Shown piece by piece: positions 1-6,801 of a stretch of 10,011 bases of DNA. The stretch lies in contig DGOE01000058.1 in NCBI GenBank assembly GCA_002389295.1, positions 1 through 10,011 of the forward strand, in the 5' to 3' direction. The DNA comes from Flavobacteriales bacterium UBA4474. GTDB taxonomy: Bacteria; Bacteroidota; Bacteroidia; Flavobacteriales_D; Sanyastnellaceae. A program made the translations under genes and the position numbers. Numbering within the stretch: position 1 is the first letter of the stretch; each line of letters begins with the position of its first letter. The notes below the pieces were generated by a model. It searched no databases. It saw only the letters and a program-made list of their open reading frames with translations, and was not told the origin of the DNA.

Positions 1-2160
1 ACTTCCATCCGCGTGCCGGGCCACCAAGGTCAAGGGCTTGCCGGGGGCGAAATCCTTCAAATCGGTCAGGTCGAAACTGTCGTCTTCGCGGATCAGGTCA
101 TAGTCGGCCTCGTTGTCAAAGGTCAATCCGAGCATGCCCTGCTTCTTGAGGTTGGTCTCGTGGATGCGGGCAAACGACTTCACCAACACCACGCGCACGC
201 CGAGGTGGCGCGGCTGCATGGCCGCATGCTCTCGCGAACTGCCTTCGCCGTAGTTGGAGTCGCCTACAACCAAAGTCGGCACGCCGCCGGCCTTGTAAGA
301 GCGCGCCACAGCGGGCACCTCTCCCGTGGAGCCATCCGTTTGGTTGACCACCGCATTGGTGGCCCCGCCAAAGGCATTGACAGCTCCCGTAAGGGTATTG
401 TTGGCGATGTTGTCGAGGTGGCCCCGGAAACGCAGCCACGGCCCGGCCATGGAGATGTGATCGGTCGTGCACTTGCCCGCCGCCTTGATCAACAACCGCA
501 TACCGGTCAAATTCTCTCCATCCCATGGCTCAAAGGGCGTGAGCAACTGCAGCCGCTCGCTGTCCTCGTTGACCACCACCTGCACGCCACTGCCGTCAGC
601 GGCGGGCGCCAAGTAGCCGGCATCTTCTACCTCGAAGCCCTTTTCCGGAAGCTCGTAGCCCGTGGGTTCGGGAAGCCTCACCGGCCCATCCACCCCTTCC
701 AGGGTATCGGTCATCGGATTGAAGGTCAGGTCGCCGGCCAGGGCGATCGCGGTGACGACTTCTGGGGATCCCACAAAGGCGTGGGTGTTGGGGTTGCCGT
801 CCGCACGCTTGGCGAAGTTTCGGTTGAAACTGTGCACGATGCTGTTCTTTTCCTTTTTCTCGGCACCGCTGCGGGCCCACTGCCCAATGCACGGTCCGCA
901 GGCGTTGGCAAACACGTCGGCCCCCATCTTGTCGAAGGTGTCCAGCACGCCATCGCGCTCGAGGGTATAGCGCACGAGCTCCGAGCCCGGCGTGATCGTG
1001 AGCTTTCCTTTGGACTGCACACCGGCCGCGTTGGCCGCCGCCGCGAGCGAGGCGCTGCGCGTGATGTCCTCGTAACTTGAATTCGTGCAAGAGCCGATCA
1101 GGCCGTATTCGATTTTTGTGGGGTAGCCCTTTTCTGCGCAAAGCGCGGCCATCTCACTGACCGGCGTGGCCAGGTCGGGACTGAATGGTCCGTTGAGGTG
1201 GGGCTCCAAGGTGCTCAAGTCAATCTCAATGACCTGGTCGAAGTACTGCTCAGGGTTGGCGTACACCTCGGGATCGCCCGTCAGATGTTCGGCGATGCCG
1301 TCGGCCAGTTCAGCCACATCGGCGCGGCCCGTGGCCCGCAAATAACGCCCCATCGTTTCGTCGTATCCAAAGGTCGAAGTCGTGGCGCCAATCTCGGCGC
1401 CCATGTTGCAAATCGTGCCCTTTCCGGTGCAGCTCATCGCATCGGCACCCTCGCCGAAATACTCGACGATGCAGCCTGTGCCGCCTTTCACGGTCAGGAT
1501 GCCGGCCACCTTCAGGATCACGTCTTTGGGGCTGGTCCATCCGCTCATTTGGCCCTTCAACTTGACGCCGATCAGCTTGGGAAACTTGAGCTCCCATGGC
1601 ATACCCGCCATCACATCTACAGCGTCCGCTCCACCGACACCGATGGCGACCATGCCCAAGCCACCCGCGTTGACGGTGTGGCTGTCCGTTCCAATCATCA
1701 TGCCCCCGGGAAACGCATAGTTCTCGAGCACCACTTGGTGGATGATGCCTGCACCGGGCTTCCAGAATCCGATACCGTACTTGTCCGAAACCGACTCCAA
1801 GAAGTTGTAGACCTCGTTGTTGCGGTTGATGGCCTCTTGCAAATCGGTGTCCGCGCCCACCTTGGCCTGGATCAGGTGATCACAGTGCACGGTAGAGGGC
1901 ACAGCGGTGTGGGGTTTTCCGGCTTGCATGAACTGCAGCAAGGCCATCTGTGCCGTGGCATCCTGCATCGCCACGCGGTCCGGTGCAAAGTCTACGTAGT
2001 CAGCTCCGCGGGTAAAGGGCGCTGAAGCCGCTCCATCCCAGAGGTGGGTATAGAGGATCTTCTCTGCCAAGGTCAAGGGTTGACCAGTGGCATTCCGGGC
2101 TGCAGCCACACGGCTGGGGAATCGGTCATAAACGGCGCGGATCATATCGAGATCGAACAT
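1..2160 (-). CDS. acn: Aconitate hydratase (mitochondrial type), 3' end cut by window edge
   Basis: The reading frame is open from ATG at 2160 to the window edge, giving 720 codons with no stop. Family members are about 750-760 residues, so roughly the last 35-40 are missing. It converts citrate to isocitrate through cis-aconitate in the cytoplasmic TCA cycle, using a [4Fe-4S] cluster. The three cluster cysteines are visible: C358 in GSCTNSS and C421/C424 in ACGPCIGQW. These match the numbering of mature mammalian mitochondrial aconitase. Other family motifs are STVHCDHL (Asp94-His95), IGTDSHTVNAGG, and near the C-terminal swivel domain GDSNYGEGSSREH, which holds the catalytic Ser-Arg near 641-643. 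The start MFDLDMIRAVYDRFP fits the family N-terminus. The gene is divergent from the permease across 59 bp. Nothing looks damaged. The identification is firm; the subtype (mitochondrial-like rather than IRP/AcnA or AcnB) rests on length and motif wording. Confidence 0.97.
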   Translation of the reverse strand, partial: MFDLDMIRAVYDRFPSRVAAARNATGQPLTLAEKILYTHLWDGAASAPFTRGADYVDFAPDRVAMQDATAQMALLQFMQAGKPHTAVPSTVHCDHLIQAKVGADTDLQEAINRNNEVYNFLESVSDKYGIGFWKPGAGIIHQVVLENYAFPGGMMIGTDSHTVNAGGLGMVAIGVGGADAVDVMAGMPWELKFPKLIGVKLKGQMSGWTSPKDVILKVAGILTVKGGTGCIVEYFGEGADAMSCTGKGTICNMGAEIGATTSTFGYDETMGRYLRATGRADVAELADGIAEHLTGDPEVYANPEQYFDQVIEIDLSTLEPHLNGPFSPDLATPVSEMAALCAEKGYPTKIEYGLIGSCTNSSYEDITRSASLAAAANAAGVQSKGKLTITPGSELVRYTLERDGVLDTFDKMGADVFANACGPCIGQWARSGAEKKEKNSIVHSFNRNFAKRADGNPNTHAFVGSPEVVTAIALAGDLTFNPMTDTLEGVDGPVRLPEPTGYELPEKGFEVEDAGYLAPAADGSGVQVVVNEDSERLQLLTPFEPWDGENLTGMRLLIKAAGKCTTDHISMAGPWLRFRGHLDNIANNTLTGAVNAFGGATNAVVNQTDGSTGEVPAVARSYKAGGVPTLVVGDSNYGEGSSREHAAMQPRHLGVRVVLVKSFARIHETNLKKQGMLGLTFDNEADYDLIREDDSFDLTDLKDFAPGKPLTLVARHADGS

Positions 2161-2189
2161 GTCTCTTTGTTTTGTGGCGGTTGGGGCGG

Positions 2190-2197
2190 CGAAGATA
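2190..2197 (-). promoter_or_regulatory. Putative -7 promoter box of the aconitase gene
   Basis: On the minus strand the sequence reads TATCTTCG, a 7-of-8 match to the Bacteroidota -7 consensus TAnnTTTG. It ends 29 nt before the aconitase ATG at 2160, which would give a leader of roughly 25 nt. That leader is A-rich just before the start (ACAAAACAAAGAGAC) and has no Shine-Dalgarno, as is usual in this phylum. The 11-mer GTATCTTCGCC containing the box is repeated exactly before ppk (9808-9798). No good -33 TTG lies at the expected spacing. Confidence 0.45.
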
Positions 2198-2207
2198 CAA
2201 GCGCGCG

Positions 2208-2215
2208 TAGCTTTG
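2208..2215 (+). promoter_or_regulatory. Putative -7 promoter box of the permease gene, 4 nt before its start codon
   Basis: TAGCTTTG matches TAnnTTTG at every fixed position. Only 4 nt (GGCC) separate it from the ATG at 2220. The TAG inside the box is an in-frame stop for the permease, so no normal start codon can lie further upstream. If the box works, transcription would begin at about the start codon itself. A TTG at 2181-2183 lies 24 nt upstream, slightly beyond the usual -33 spacing. Confidence 0.45.
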
Positions 2216-2219
2216 GGCC

Positions 2220-3458
2220 ATGACCTTTGCGGTGCTCAGAGAACAGACCACGGTGGCATTGCGGTCCATCCGGGCCCAATGGCTCCGCACCCTGCTGACC
2301 ATTACCATCATCGGGACCGGAATTATGGCGCTAATGTCCATGATAACGGCCACTGAAGCACTGAGGACAAGCCTATTGGACCAGTTCATTGGCCTGGGTG
2401 CAGGTACACTGCAGGTAAGCCAAAGAACCGACCGGGGCACCTTTGGGGGGCGCCGACTCGGCGATTCCGACCCCTTGGAATTCAGTCAAGCCATGGCCCT
2501 CAAAAAGGCCATGGTGGGCCAAGCCGAAACCGCCGTTTCCGCGCGCGGCACCATGATGGGGCGCCTCTCGACCGGTGAGAAGGAAACCGACCCCAACGTC
2601 TTTGTGGTGGGCGGGGACGAGGGGTTCATCCCGATGAGCGCTTACACCCTGCGGGCAGGCCGCAATTTCACCGCCGAAGAAGTCCGGCGCAACGCCCCCC
2701 TGGTCATCCTGGGCCAAGACGTGGTGGACAAGCTCTTTGCCCCTTCCGACGACCCCATTGACAAGGACGTGCGCATCCGCAACCGCCGCTACCGCATCCT
2801 GGGCATCCTCGAACCCCAGGGCGCGTCCTTTGGCATGTCGCAGGACAACCAGGCCATTTTGCCGGTGGGTGAAATCCGGGCGCGGTTCAGCGGTCGGCGC
2901 ACCAGCTACTCGGTGCAGGTCCGGGCGCCGGAACCGGACGCCATCGCCGCCGTCGCCCAAACCGTCACGGGTGAGATGCGGGCCATCCGCGGGGACCTCC
3001 CGGGTGTGCCTGACAGTTTCAAGATCAGCCGTTCCGACGCATTGATCGCCCAGTTCAACGAAGGCCTGAGCAGCGTCACCCTTGCGGCTTTGTTCCTCGG
3101 TCTCATCACCTTGCTCGGCTCCTCCATCGGCCTCACCAACATCATGCTGGTCACCGTCACCGAGCGTACCCGCGAAATCGGCTTGCGCAAGGCCCTCGGC
3201 GCTTCTGCCAAGACCATCCGGGCGCAGTTCCTCGTCGAAGTGGTCATCATCGGCATGTTTGGCGGCATCTTCGGCGTCCTGCTCGGCGTGGGTGTGGGCA
3301 ACGTGGTCGCGGGCTACCTCGAGGCCCCCTTCGCCCTGCCTTGGGGATGGATCACCATCTCCTTGGCCCTCAGCGGTGCGGTCAGCCTCGGCAGCGGCTA
3401 CTACCCCGCCCGCAAGGCCTCCCGGCTCGACCCCATCGACGCCCTCCGCCACGCATAA
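2220..3458 (+). CDS. ABC transporter permease, MacB/FtsX-like
   Basis: A 412-residue inner-membrane protein with the MacB-type plan of one N-terminal helix, a large periplasmic domain and three C-terminal helices. Helix 1 is about residues 22-44, the MacB-like periplasmic domain about 45-280, and helices 2-4 about 286-312, 338-366 and 374-394. The FtsX-family cytoplasmic signature TERTREIGLRKALGAS is at 314-329, and the C-terminal GYYPARKASRLDPIDALR is at 393-410. Such permeases work with a MacB/LolD-like ATPase and often a periplasmic adaptor, acting by mechanotransmission on exported peptides, lipoproteins or toxins. Neither partner lies in this window. The start is fixed by an in-frame TAG at 2208-2210. 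Length is typical for the stand-alone permeases common in Bacteroidota. The fold and family are sure; the substrate is unknown. Confidence 0.93.
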   Translation: MTFAVLREQTTVALRSIRAQWLRTLLTITIIGTGIMALMSMITATEALRTSLLDQFIGLGAGTLQVSQRTDRGTFGGRRLGDSDPLEFSQAMALKKAMVGQAETAVSARGTMMGRLSTGEKETDPNVFVVGGDEGFIPMSAYTLRAGRNFTAEEVRRNAPLVILGQDVVDKLFAPSDDPIDKDVRIRNRRYRILGILEPQGASFGMSQDNQAILPVGEIRARFSGRRTSYSVQVRAPEPDAIAAVAQTVTGEMRAIRGDLPGVPDSFKISRSDALIAQFNEGLSSVTLAALFLGLITLLGSSIGLTNIMLVTVTERTREIGLRKALGASAKTIRAQFLVEVVIIGMFGGIFGVLLGVGVGNVVAGYLEAPFALPWGWITISLALSGAVSLGSGYYPARKASRLDPIDALRHA

Positions 3459-3478
3459 CGGACGCCCCCTTGTTGGCA

Positions 3479-3493
3479 CGCGCACAAAGCGCG
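3479..3493 (+). other. Small perfect hairpin between permease and glycosyltransferase genes
   Basis: CGCGC-ACAAA-GCGCG forms a 5-bp GC stem with a 5-nt loop, 20 bp after the permease stop. No T-run follows, so it does not look like a standard Rho-independent terminator. It could slow polymerase or protect a 3' end, or be chance in GC-rich DNA. Confidence 0.2.
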
Positions 3494-3517
3494 CTCCACC
3501 GCTGCTTGCCCCCTCCT

Positions 3518-3525
3518 TATTTTTG
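3518..3525 (+). promoter_or_regulatory. Putative -7 promoter box of the glycosyltransferase gene, 6 nt before its start codon
   Basis: TATTTTTG matches TAnnTTTG at every fixed position and stands out as an AT island in GC-rich sequence. It ends 6 nt before the ATG at 3532, so the transcript would start at or next to the start codon. No clear -33 TTG is seen at 17-23 nt spacing. If real, the glycosyltransferase has its own promoter despite following the permease by only 73 bp. Confidence 0.4.
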
Positions 3526-3531
3526 TCACCA

Positions 3532-4548
3532 ATGGCCACACCGGGTGACAGCACTGTAGTTTGGGTGATGCGCAAGCCGCGCAGCTTGGGGAATTTCAGC
3601 ATTGAAACCTCCTACCGGACCATGCACAGCGCCTGGCCGGCCACCCCCGCTCCCCATGTTCACGTAGCGAGCCACTTCACATCGGGCTTGGTCGACCGCT
3701 TGCGCATCTGGCGGGAAGTCAAGGGCCTGGCGCACGACATCATTCACATTACCGGCGACATTCATTTCACCGCCATCGGCCTGAGAAGGCGCCCCGTGGT
3801 ACTGACCATCCATGACCTGGGGATGCTGGACGAAGGAAAGCCGCTCACGCGCTGGCTCAAGCGGAAGTTTTGGCTGGACTGGCCCCTGCGCTCTTGCGAC
3901 CGCCTCATCGCCGTCTCCCAGCGGACAAAAGAGGACATCCTGTCCCGCACGCGCTACCCGGCGGACCGCATCGCGGTCATTCCCAGCGTCATCTCGCCCA
4001 CCTTTCGGCCGCGCACCAGCGCCCCTGACAATGCCGTGCCGCGGGTATTACACATTGGGCTGGCAGACAACAAAAACCTCGACCGCCACGCGGCAGCCTT
4101 GGCCGGAATGAAAGTCCACCTGCGCATCATCGGCGAACCCTCCGCCGTCCAGCATGCCATGCTCAAAAATCACGGTATCCAATACAGCCACGCCTCCCAG
4201 CTGAGCGAGGAAGAAATTCAGGCGGAGTACGCCGCGGCGGACCTGCTGCTGTTCTGTTCTACCCTCGAGGGATACGGCATGCCCATCATCGAAGCGCAAA
4301 CAGTGGGCATCCCCGTTGTGACCAGCCTGCGCGCCCCCATGGACAAAACGGCCGGAGGCGGCGCCCTGTTGGCCGATCCGGAAGACATCACGGCCATCAA
4401 AGAGGCGGTGGAACAGGTCTTGGGTCATCCCGAAGTCCGGCAGCAAGTGCTCCAAAAAGGCCGCGCCAATGCGGCGGACTGCTCCGCAGCGGCCTCCGCC
4501 CAAAAACACGCCGACCTTTACGCCGAACTCATCGGCAAGTCCCGCTAA
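3532..4548 (+). CDS. Glycosyltransferase, GT-B fold, GT4-like
   Basis: A 338-residue cytoplasmic or membrane-associated enzyme that transfers a sugar from a nucleotide-sugar donor, probably for surface polysaccharide or glycolipid. The N-terminal half opens with a Rossmann strand (VVWVMRKPRSLGNFSIE) and carries VVLTIHDLGMLDE (about 89-101), a usual acceptor-side segment, then LIAVSQRTKEDIL (125-137). The C-terminal nucleotide-binding half has VLHIGLADNKNLDR (172-185) and the EX7E motif: E246 in LEGYGMPIIEAQ and E254, typical of retaining GT4 enzymes. The helix-rich tail HADLYAELIGK is also usual. The frame is open far upstream into the permease gene, but that part is a shadow. ATG 3532 is chosen because it precedes the first strand; ATG 3568 would cut it. 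Donor, acceptor and pathway cannot be read from the sequence, and no other polysaccharide genes are nearby. Confidence 0.9.
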   Translation: MATPGDSTVVWVMRKPRSLGNFSIETSYRTMHSAWPATPAPHVHVASHFTSGLVDRLRIWREVKGLAHDIIHITGDIHFTAIGLRRRPVVLTIHDLGMLDEGKPLTRWLKRKFWLDWPLRSCDRLIAVSQRTKEDILSRTRYPADRIAVIPSVISPTFRPRTSAPDNAVPRVLHIGLADNKNLDRHAAALAGMKVHLRIIGEPSAVQHAMLKNHGIQYSHASQLSEEEIQAEYAAADLLLFCSTLEGYGMPIIEAQTVGIPVVTSLRAPMDKTAGGGALLADPEDITAIKEAVEQVLGHPEVRQQVLQKGRANAADCSAAASAQKHADLYAELIGKSR

Positions 4549-4577
4549 ACAACCGCCGTTGAAGGCGCCAAAGTCCT
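4549..4577. other. 29-bp tail-to-tail gap without an obvious terminator
   Basis: The glycosyltransferase and the thioredoxin-like lipoprotein gene converge here. The gap holds only weak symmetry (CAAC-CGCC-GTTG, 4-bp stem, and a GGCGCC palindrome) and no T-run on either strand. No standard intrinsic terminator is visible. Confidence 0.5.
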
Positions 4578-6095
4578 TTAGATACGGGCCTGCAGGAAGC
4601 GCTGGATTTCGAACCAACGCTCGGGCTTCAACACGATTTTGCCTTCCTTGTCGAGCAAGAAATAGGTCGGCGTCTGCGTGATCTTGTAGTCATCCGTAAT
4701 CGGCGCATCCCAACCCTTGAGCTGGCTCACATTCAACCACGGAATCTGGTTGTCTGCAATGGCCTTGGTCCACGCCGCCTTTTGCTGGTCTACGGAGACC
4801 CCAATGGTACCGAATCCGCGGGGGTTGTAGTCCTTGAACATGGGCACGAGATTGGGAATCTCCTGCTCACATTTGTGGCACCAACTCGCCCAGAACATGA
4901 CCAAGGTGTACTCGTTTTTGGCGACCTCCGTTCCAAGGTCTACCATCTTACCCGATGGGTCAGCGATGGTAAAGTTGGGCGGCGTATTGCCCACCCGCAG
5001 GTTGATGATGCCCTGCGCGCGCTGACGGATCACATCGGACAGATTGGCGCCACAATCCTCATCGAAGATGTAGTTGTCCAAAATGTACTGGCAGATGGTC
5101 TCCTTGCCCGTATTGTAGAACCCGTCGAGCATGTTGTACAGGGCAAATTCCAACACAAGGGGGTTGTCTTCGCAACTGGCCTTCACAAGGTCGATGCAGC
5201 TCAAGAACCCGGAATCCTTGCCGCCACTGAAGGTGCGCATCATGGACTGCACGCGGTCCGGCAATGCCATTGAACGCACCAGGCTGTTGTCACTGACATC
5301 GATGTCGCTCAGGAAGGTGCCCTTGTCTCCGATGAAGCGGGGCTGCTTCCAGGTCAGGAATTTGGCCAAATACGTCCCGGGGTAATCCTGGATGAACTTT
5401 CGCTGCGCCATGGCCAGCTCGTCCTCTTTGGCCTTGACAAGGCGCTTGGTCTCCTCCTCCTTGCCCTTGCCCGACTTGTAGAGCTGGCGAACCTGGTTCT
5501 TGTTGGCCGCCTCCGCACCGCGGTAGGCAAACCACCCTTGGTTTTCCCGGCTGTCCGTGCCACCTCCAATCAAGCGGGCATTCTGGAATTTGATGTTGAG
5601 TACCGGCTCATCGGGGTTCATGATGATGTCGCCCGTCTTCTTCTTTGATTCAAATCCAAGGCCGTAAAATCCCCGCCCCACTTCGACTTGTCCAAAATCG
5701 AATTGGCCATTGACCAGCGTGGTTGAATCGATGGCCGCCACGTTGCGCCCTTCGGTTTCGAAGAGGTAGAGCGTGCCGTTCCGGTTCGGGATATTTCCCG
5801 AAAATTTCACCTTACCGATTTTGTCGCCGCGGTTTTGGTCATTGATGCCGTTGGTGTAATTCGGGTTCTCCGAGCCCACACCAGAAACTTGCTGCTGCTC
5901 CCCGTCGGTTGCCGGGGCGGAATCTGCGGCGGGAGCGGCCTCTGCCGGCGCCTGTTTCACCTGGGCCGCCAGCGCTGCACCGGGGTCCACTTTGCGCGCC
6001 GCTGCACCTGCGGGCGCATCATTGGCACATGACGACAGAAAAATCAAAGAGAGGCTGAGCGAAATCCACATGGCATTCGAAGTCTGCATGAACAT
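4578..6095 (-). CDS. Lipoprotein with DUF4369-like N-terminal part and TlpA/ResA-like thioredoxin domain
   Basis: From ATG 6095 the product is 505 residues. A hydrophobic segment (MWISLSLSLIFLSSC) ends in a lipobox LSSC, with lipidated Cys23. An Ala/Pro-rich tether follows (about 24-75). A beta-rich DUF4369-like region covers about 93-180 (GTLYLFETEGRNVAAIDSTT), then a helical, charged middle. The C-terminal thioredoxin fold starts near VGNTPPNFTIADPSGK. It has WCHKC (Cys406 and Cys409) in FWASWCHKCEQEIPNL and the cis-proline loop QTPTYFLLDKEGK (Pro476). Such proteins are anchored in the envelope and act as thiol-disulfide reductases in the periplasm, for example in cytochrome c maturation or protein repair; the partner here is unknown. 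ATG 6146, 6089 and 6071 are alternative starts. None of them gives a basic n-region. Identification is strong; the DUF4369 assignment is by eye. Confidence 0.9.
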   Translation of the reverse strand: MFMQTSNAMWISLSLSLIFLSSCANDAPAGAAARKVDPGAALAAQVKQAPAEAAPAADSAPATDGEQQQVSGVGSENPNYTNGINDQNRGDKIGKVKFSGNIPNRNGTLYLFETEGRNVAAIDSTTLVNGQFDFGQVEVGRGFYGLGFESKKKTGDIIMNPDEPVLNIKFQNARLIGGGTDSRENQGWFAYRGAEAANKNQVRQLYKSGKGKEEETKRLVKAKEDELAMAQRKFIQDYPGTYLAKFLTWKQPRFIGDKGTFLSDIDVSDNSLVRSMALPDRVQSMMRTFSGGKDSGFLSCIDLVKASCEDNPLVLEFALYNMLDGFYNTGKETICQYILDNYIFDEDCGANLSDVIRQRAQGIINLRVGNTPPNFTIADPSGKMVDLGTEVAKNEYTLVMFWASWCHKCEQEIPNLVPMFKDYNPRGFGTIGVSVDQQKAAWTKAIADNQIPWLNVSQLKGWDAPITDDYKITQTPTYFLLDKEGKIVLKPERWFEIQRFLQARI

Positions 6096-6098
6096 GTC

Positions 6099-6106
6099 GA
6101 AAGTTA
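6099..6106 (-). promoter_or_regulatory. Possible -7 box before the thioredoxin-like lipoprotein gene
   Basis: The minus strand reads TAACTTTC, a 7-of-8 match to TAnnTTTG. It is 3 nt before ATG 6095 and 9 nt before ATG 6089. This is weaker than the boxes before the permease and glycosyltransferase. It is listed because its spacing repeats theirs and would favour ATG 6095 or 6089 over ATG 6146, which lies upstream of the box. Confidence 0.25.
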
Positions 6107-6175
6107 ATTCCGATGCGCCCCTGTCGCCAAAGCATTCATGGACCACGCCAACGAAAGAACGTGAATTACGCGCCT

Positions 6176-6183
6176 TGATTTTG
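6176..6183 (+). promoter_or_regulatory. Possible -7 box (distal) before the 193-residue hypothetical gene
   Basis: TGATTTTG matches TAnnTTTG except at the second base. It ends 35 nt before ATG 6219, an ordinary leader length. No -33 TTG is seen at the right distance. It competes with the closer box at 6207-6214. Confidence 0.25.
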
Positions 6184-6206
6184 CAAACGGGCGTGCATCA
6201 CTGACG

Positions 6207-6214
6207 TAAATTAG
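6207..6214 (+). promoter_or_regulatory. Possible -7 box (proximal), 4 nt before the hypothetical gene
   Basis: TAAATTAG is a 7-of-8 match to TAnnTTTG and ends 4 nt (ATTC) before ATG 6219. The TAA at 6207-6209 is an in-frame stop, so the start cannot be moved upstream of the box. The match is weak in an AT-rich patch, so chance is a fair explanation. Confidence 0.22.
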
Positions 6215-6218
6215 ATTC

Positions 6219-6800
6219 ATGGATCGCCAGACTGCCCTGCTCGTCCTTCAGCTCCCCGACGCCCCTTCGCCGGACGAAATCCACGATGCCTTCGAGGAGC
6301 ACGTATTCGGGCTGCGCGATTTTCTCTTCAGGCAGACCGTCATTCCACAGGTCTTTCGGGCCAAGGTCGACCGGTTGCTGGTCGCCACAGAAATTGGTGA
6401 GACCCTTGGGGTGGAATTGCCCTGTTTGGATGCAAACGTTCCGGATATGGCGCCACTGGAGGGCACCGCAGCCCGGGTCGTCAGAACCCACAGTGAAAAT
6501 GTGGGCAGCCTGCGCACCGCCATGGCAGCCACCTTGGATCCCGCCTGCCTCACGCGGCTCGGAGAATGCCTTGTACGGATGCAACTGCAATACCTGAGGT
6601 GGATGTCCACGTGGTCGGCCGACCGTGCGCTGGATGAGGTTCATGCGCGTCCCATGCGCGACGAATGGTCACCCAGCGAACTCGCCGCTGCGCTCGAAGC
6701 AGAGCGAACCGGTCAACTGTCAAGCGCGGAGACCAGCCAACGGTTGGAAGAAGAAATCTTGCGTATCCGCACCTTGGATGCCACGGCCGTTACGGCCTGA
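6219..6800 (+). CDS. Hypothetical protein with a degenerate J-domain-like N-terminus
   Basis: A 193-residue soluble protein that I do not recognise. It has no signal peptide or membrane segment, is predicted mostly helical, and is acidic. Residues 5-60 (TALLVLQLPDAPSPDEIHDAF, then RDFLFRQTVIPQVFRAKVDRL) recall the first helices of J-like domains: a short hydrophobic strand, a loop with P-S-P, an EEI-type helix, then a second helix. The HPD motif that activates DnaK is absent, so a co-chaperone role is not supported. A second helical block at 110-142 has LTRLGECLVRMQLQYLRWMSTW. The C-terminus is glutamate- and arginine-rich (about 155-185) and may form a coiled coil. In-frame TAA at 6207-6209 fixes ATG 6219 as the first normal start. 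It ends 1 bp from the stop of ppx, tail to tail. Frame, codon use and start make it a real gene; its function is unknown. Confidence 0.75.
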   Translation: MDRQTALLVLQLPDAPSPDEIHDAFEEHVFGLRDFLFRQTVIPQVFRAKVDRLLVATEIGETLGVELPCLDANVPDMAPLEGTAARVVRTHSENVGSLRTAMAATLDPACLTRLGECLVRMQLQYLRWMSTWSADRALDEVHARPMRDEWSPSELAAALEAERTGQLSSAETSQRLEEEILRIRTLDATAVTA

Positions 6801-6801
6801 T

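Noticed and set aside
13..2025. Two long plus-strand open frames (13-1080 and 1198-2025) opposite aconitase
   Set aside because: Both are shadows of the aconitase gene, whose minus-strand frame is continuous and carries all cluster cysteines.
3479..3493. Hairpin after the permease gene as a Rho-independent terminator
   Set aside because: The stem is only 5 bp and no T-run follows on the plus strand, so it is recorded only as a weak structure.
3082..3531. Upstream extension of the glycosyltransferase frame to 3082 (488 codons in total)
   Set aside because: The extra 150 residues are Ser/Pro/Ala-rich, overlap the conserved C-terminal helices of the permease in another frame, and precede the first strand of the GT-B fold. 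A permease-glycosyltransferase fusion is therefore not supported.
2373..3602. A 409-codon open frame antisense to the permease on the minus strand
   Set aside because: It is a complement-frame shadow, Gly/Asp/His-rich with no domain. It runs across the permease stop and into the glycosyltransferase start.
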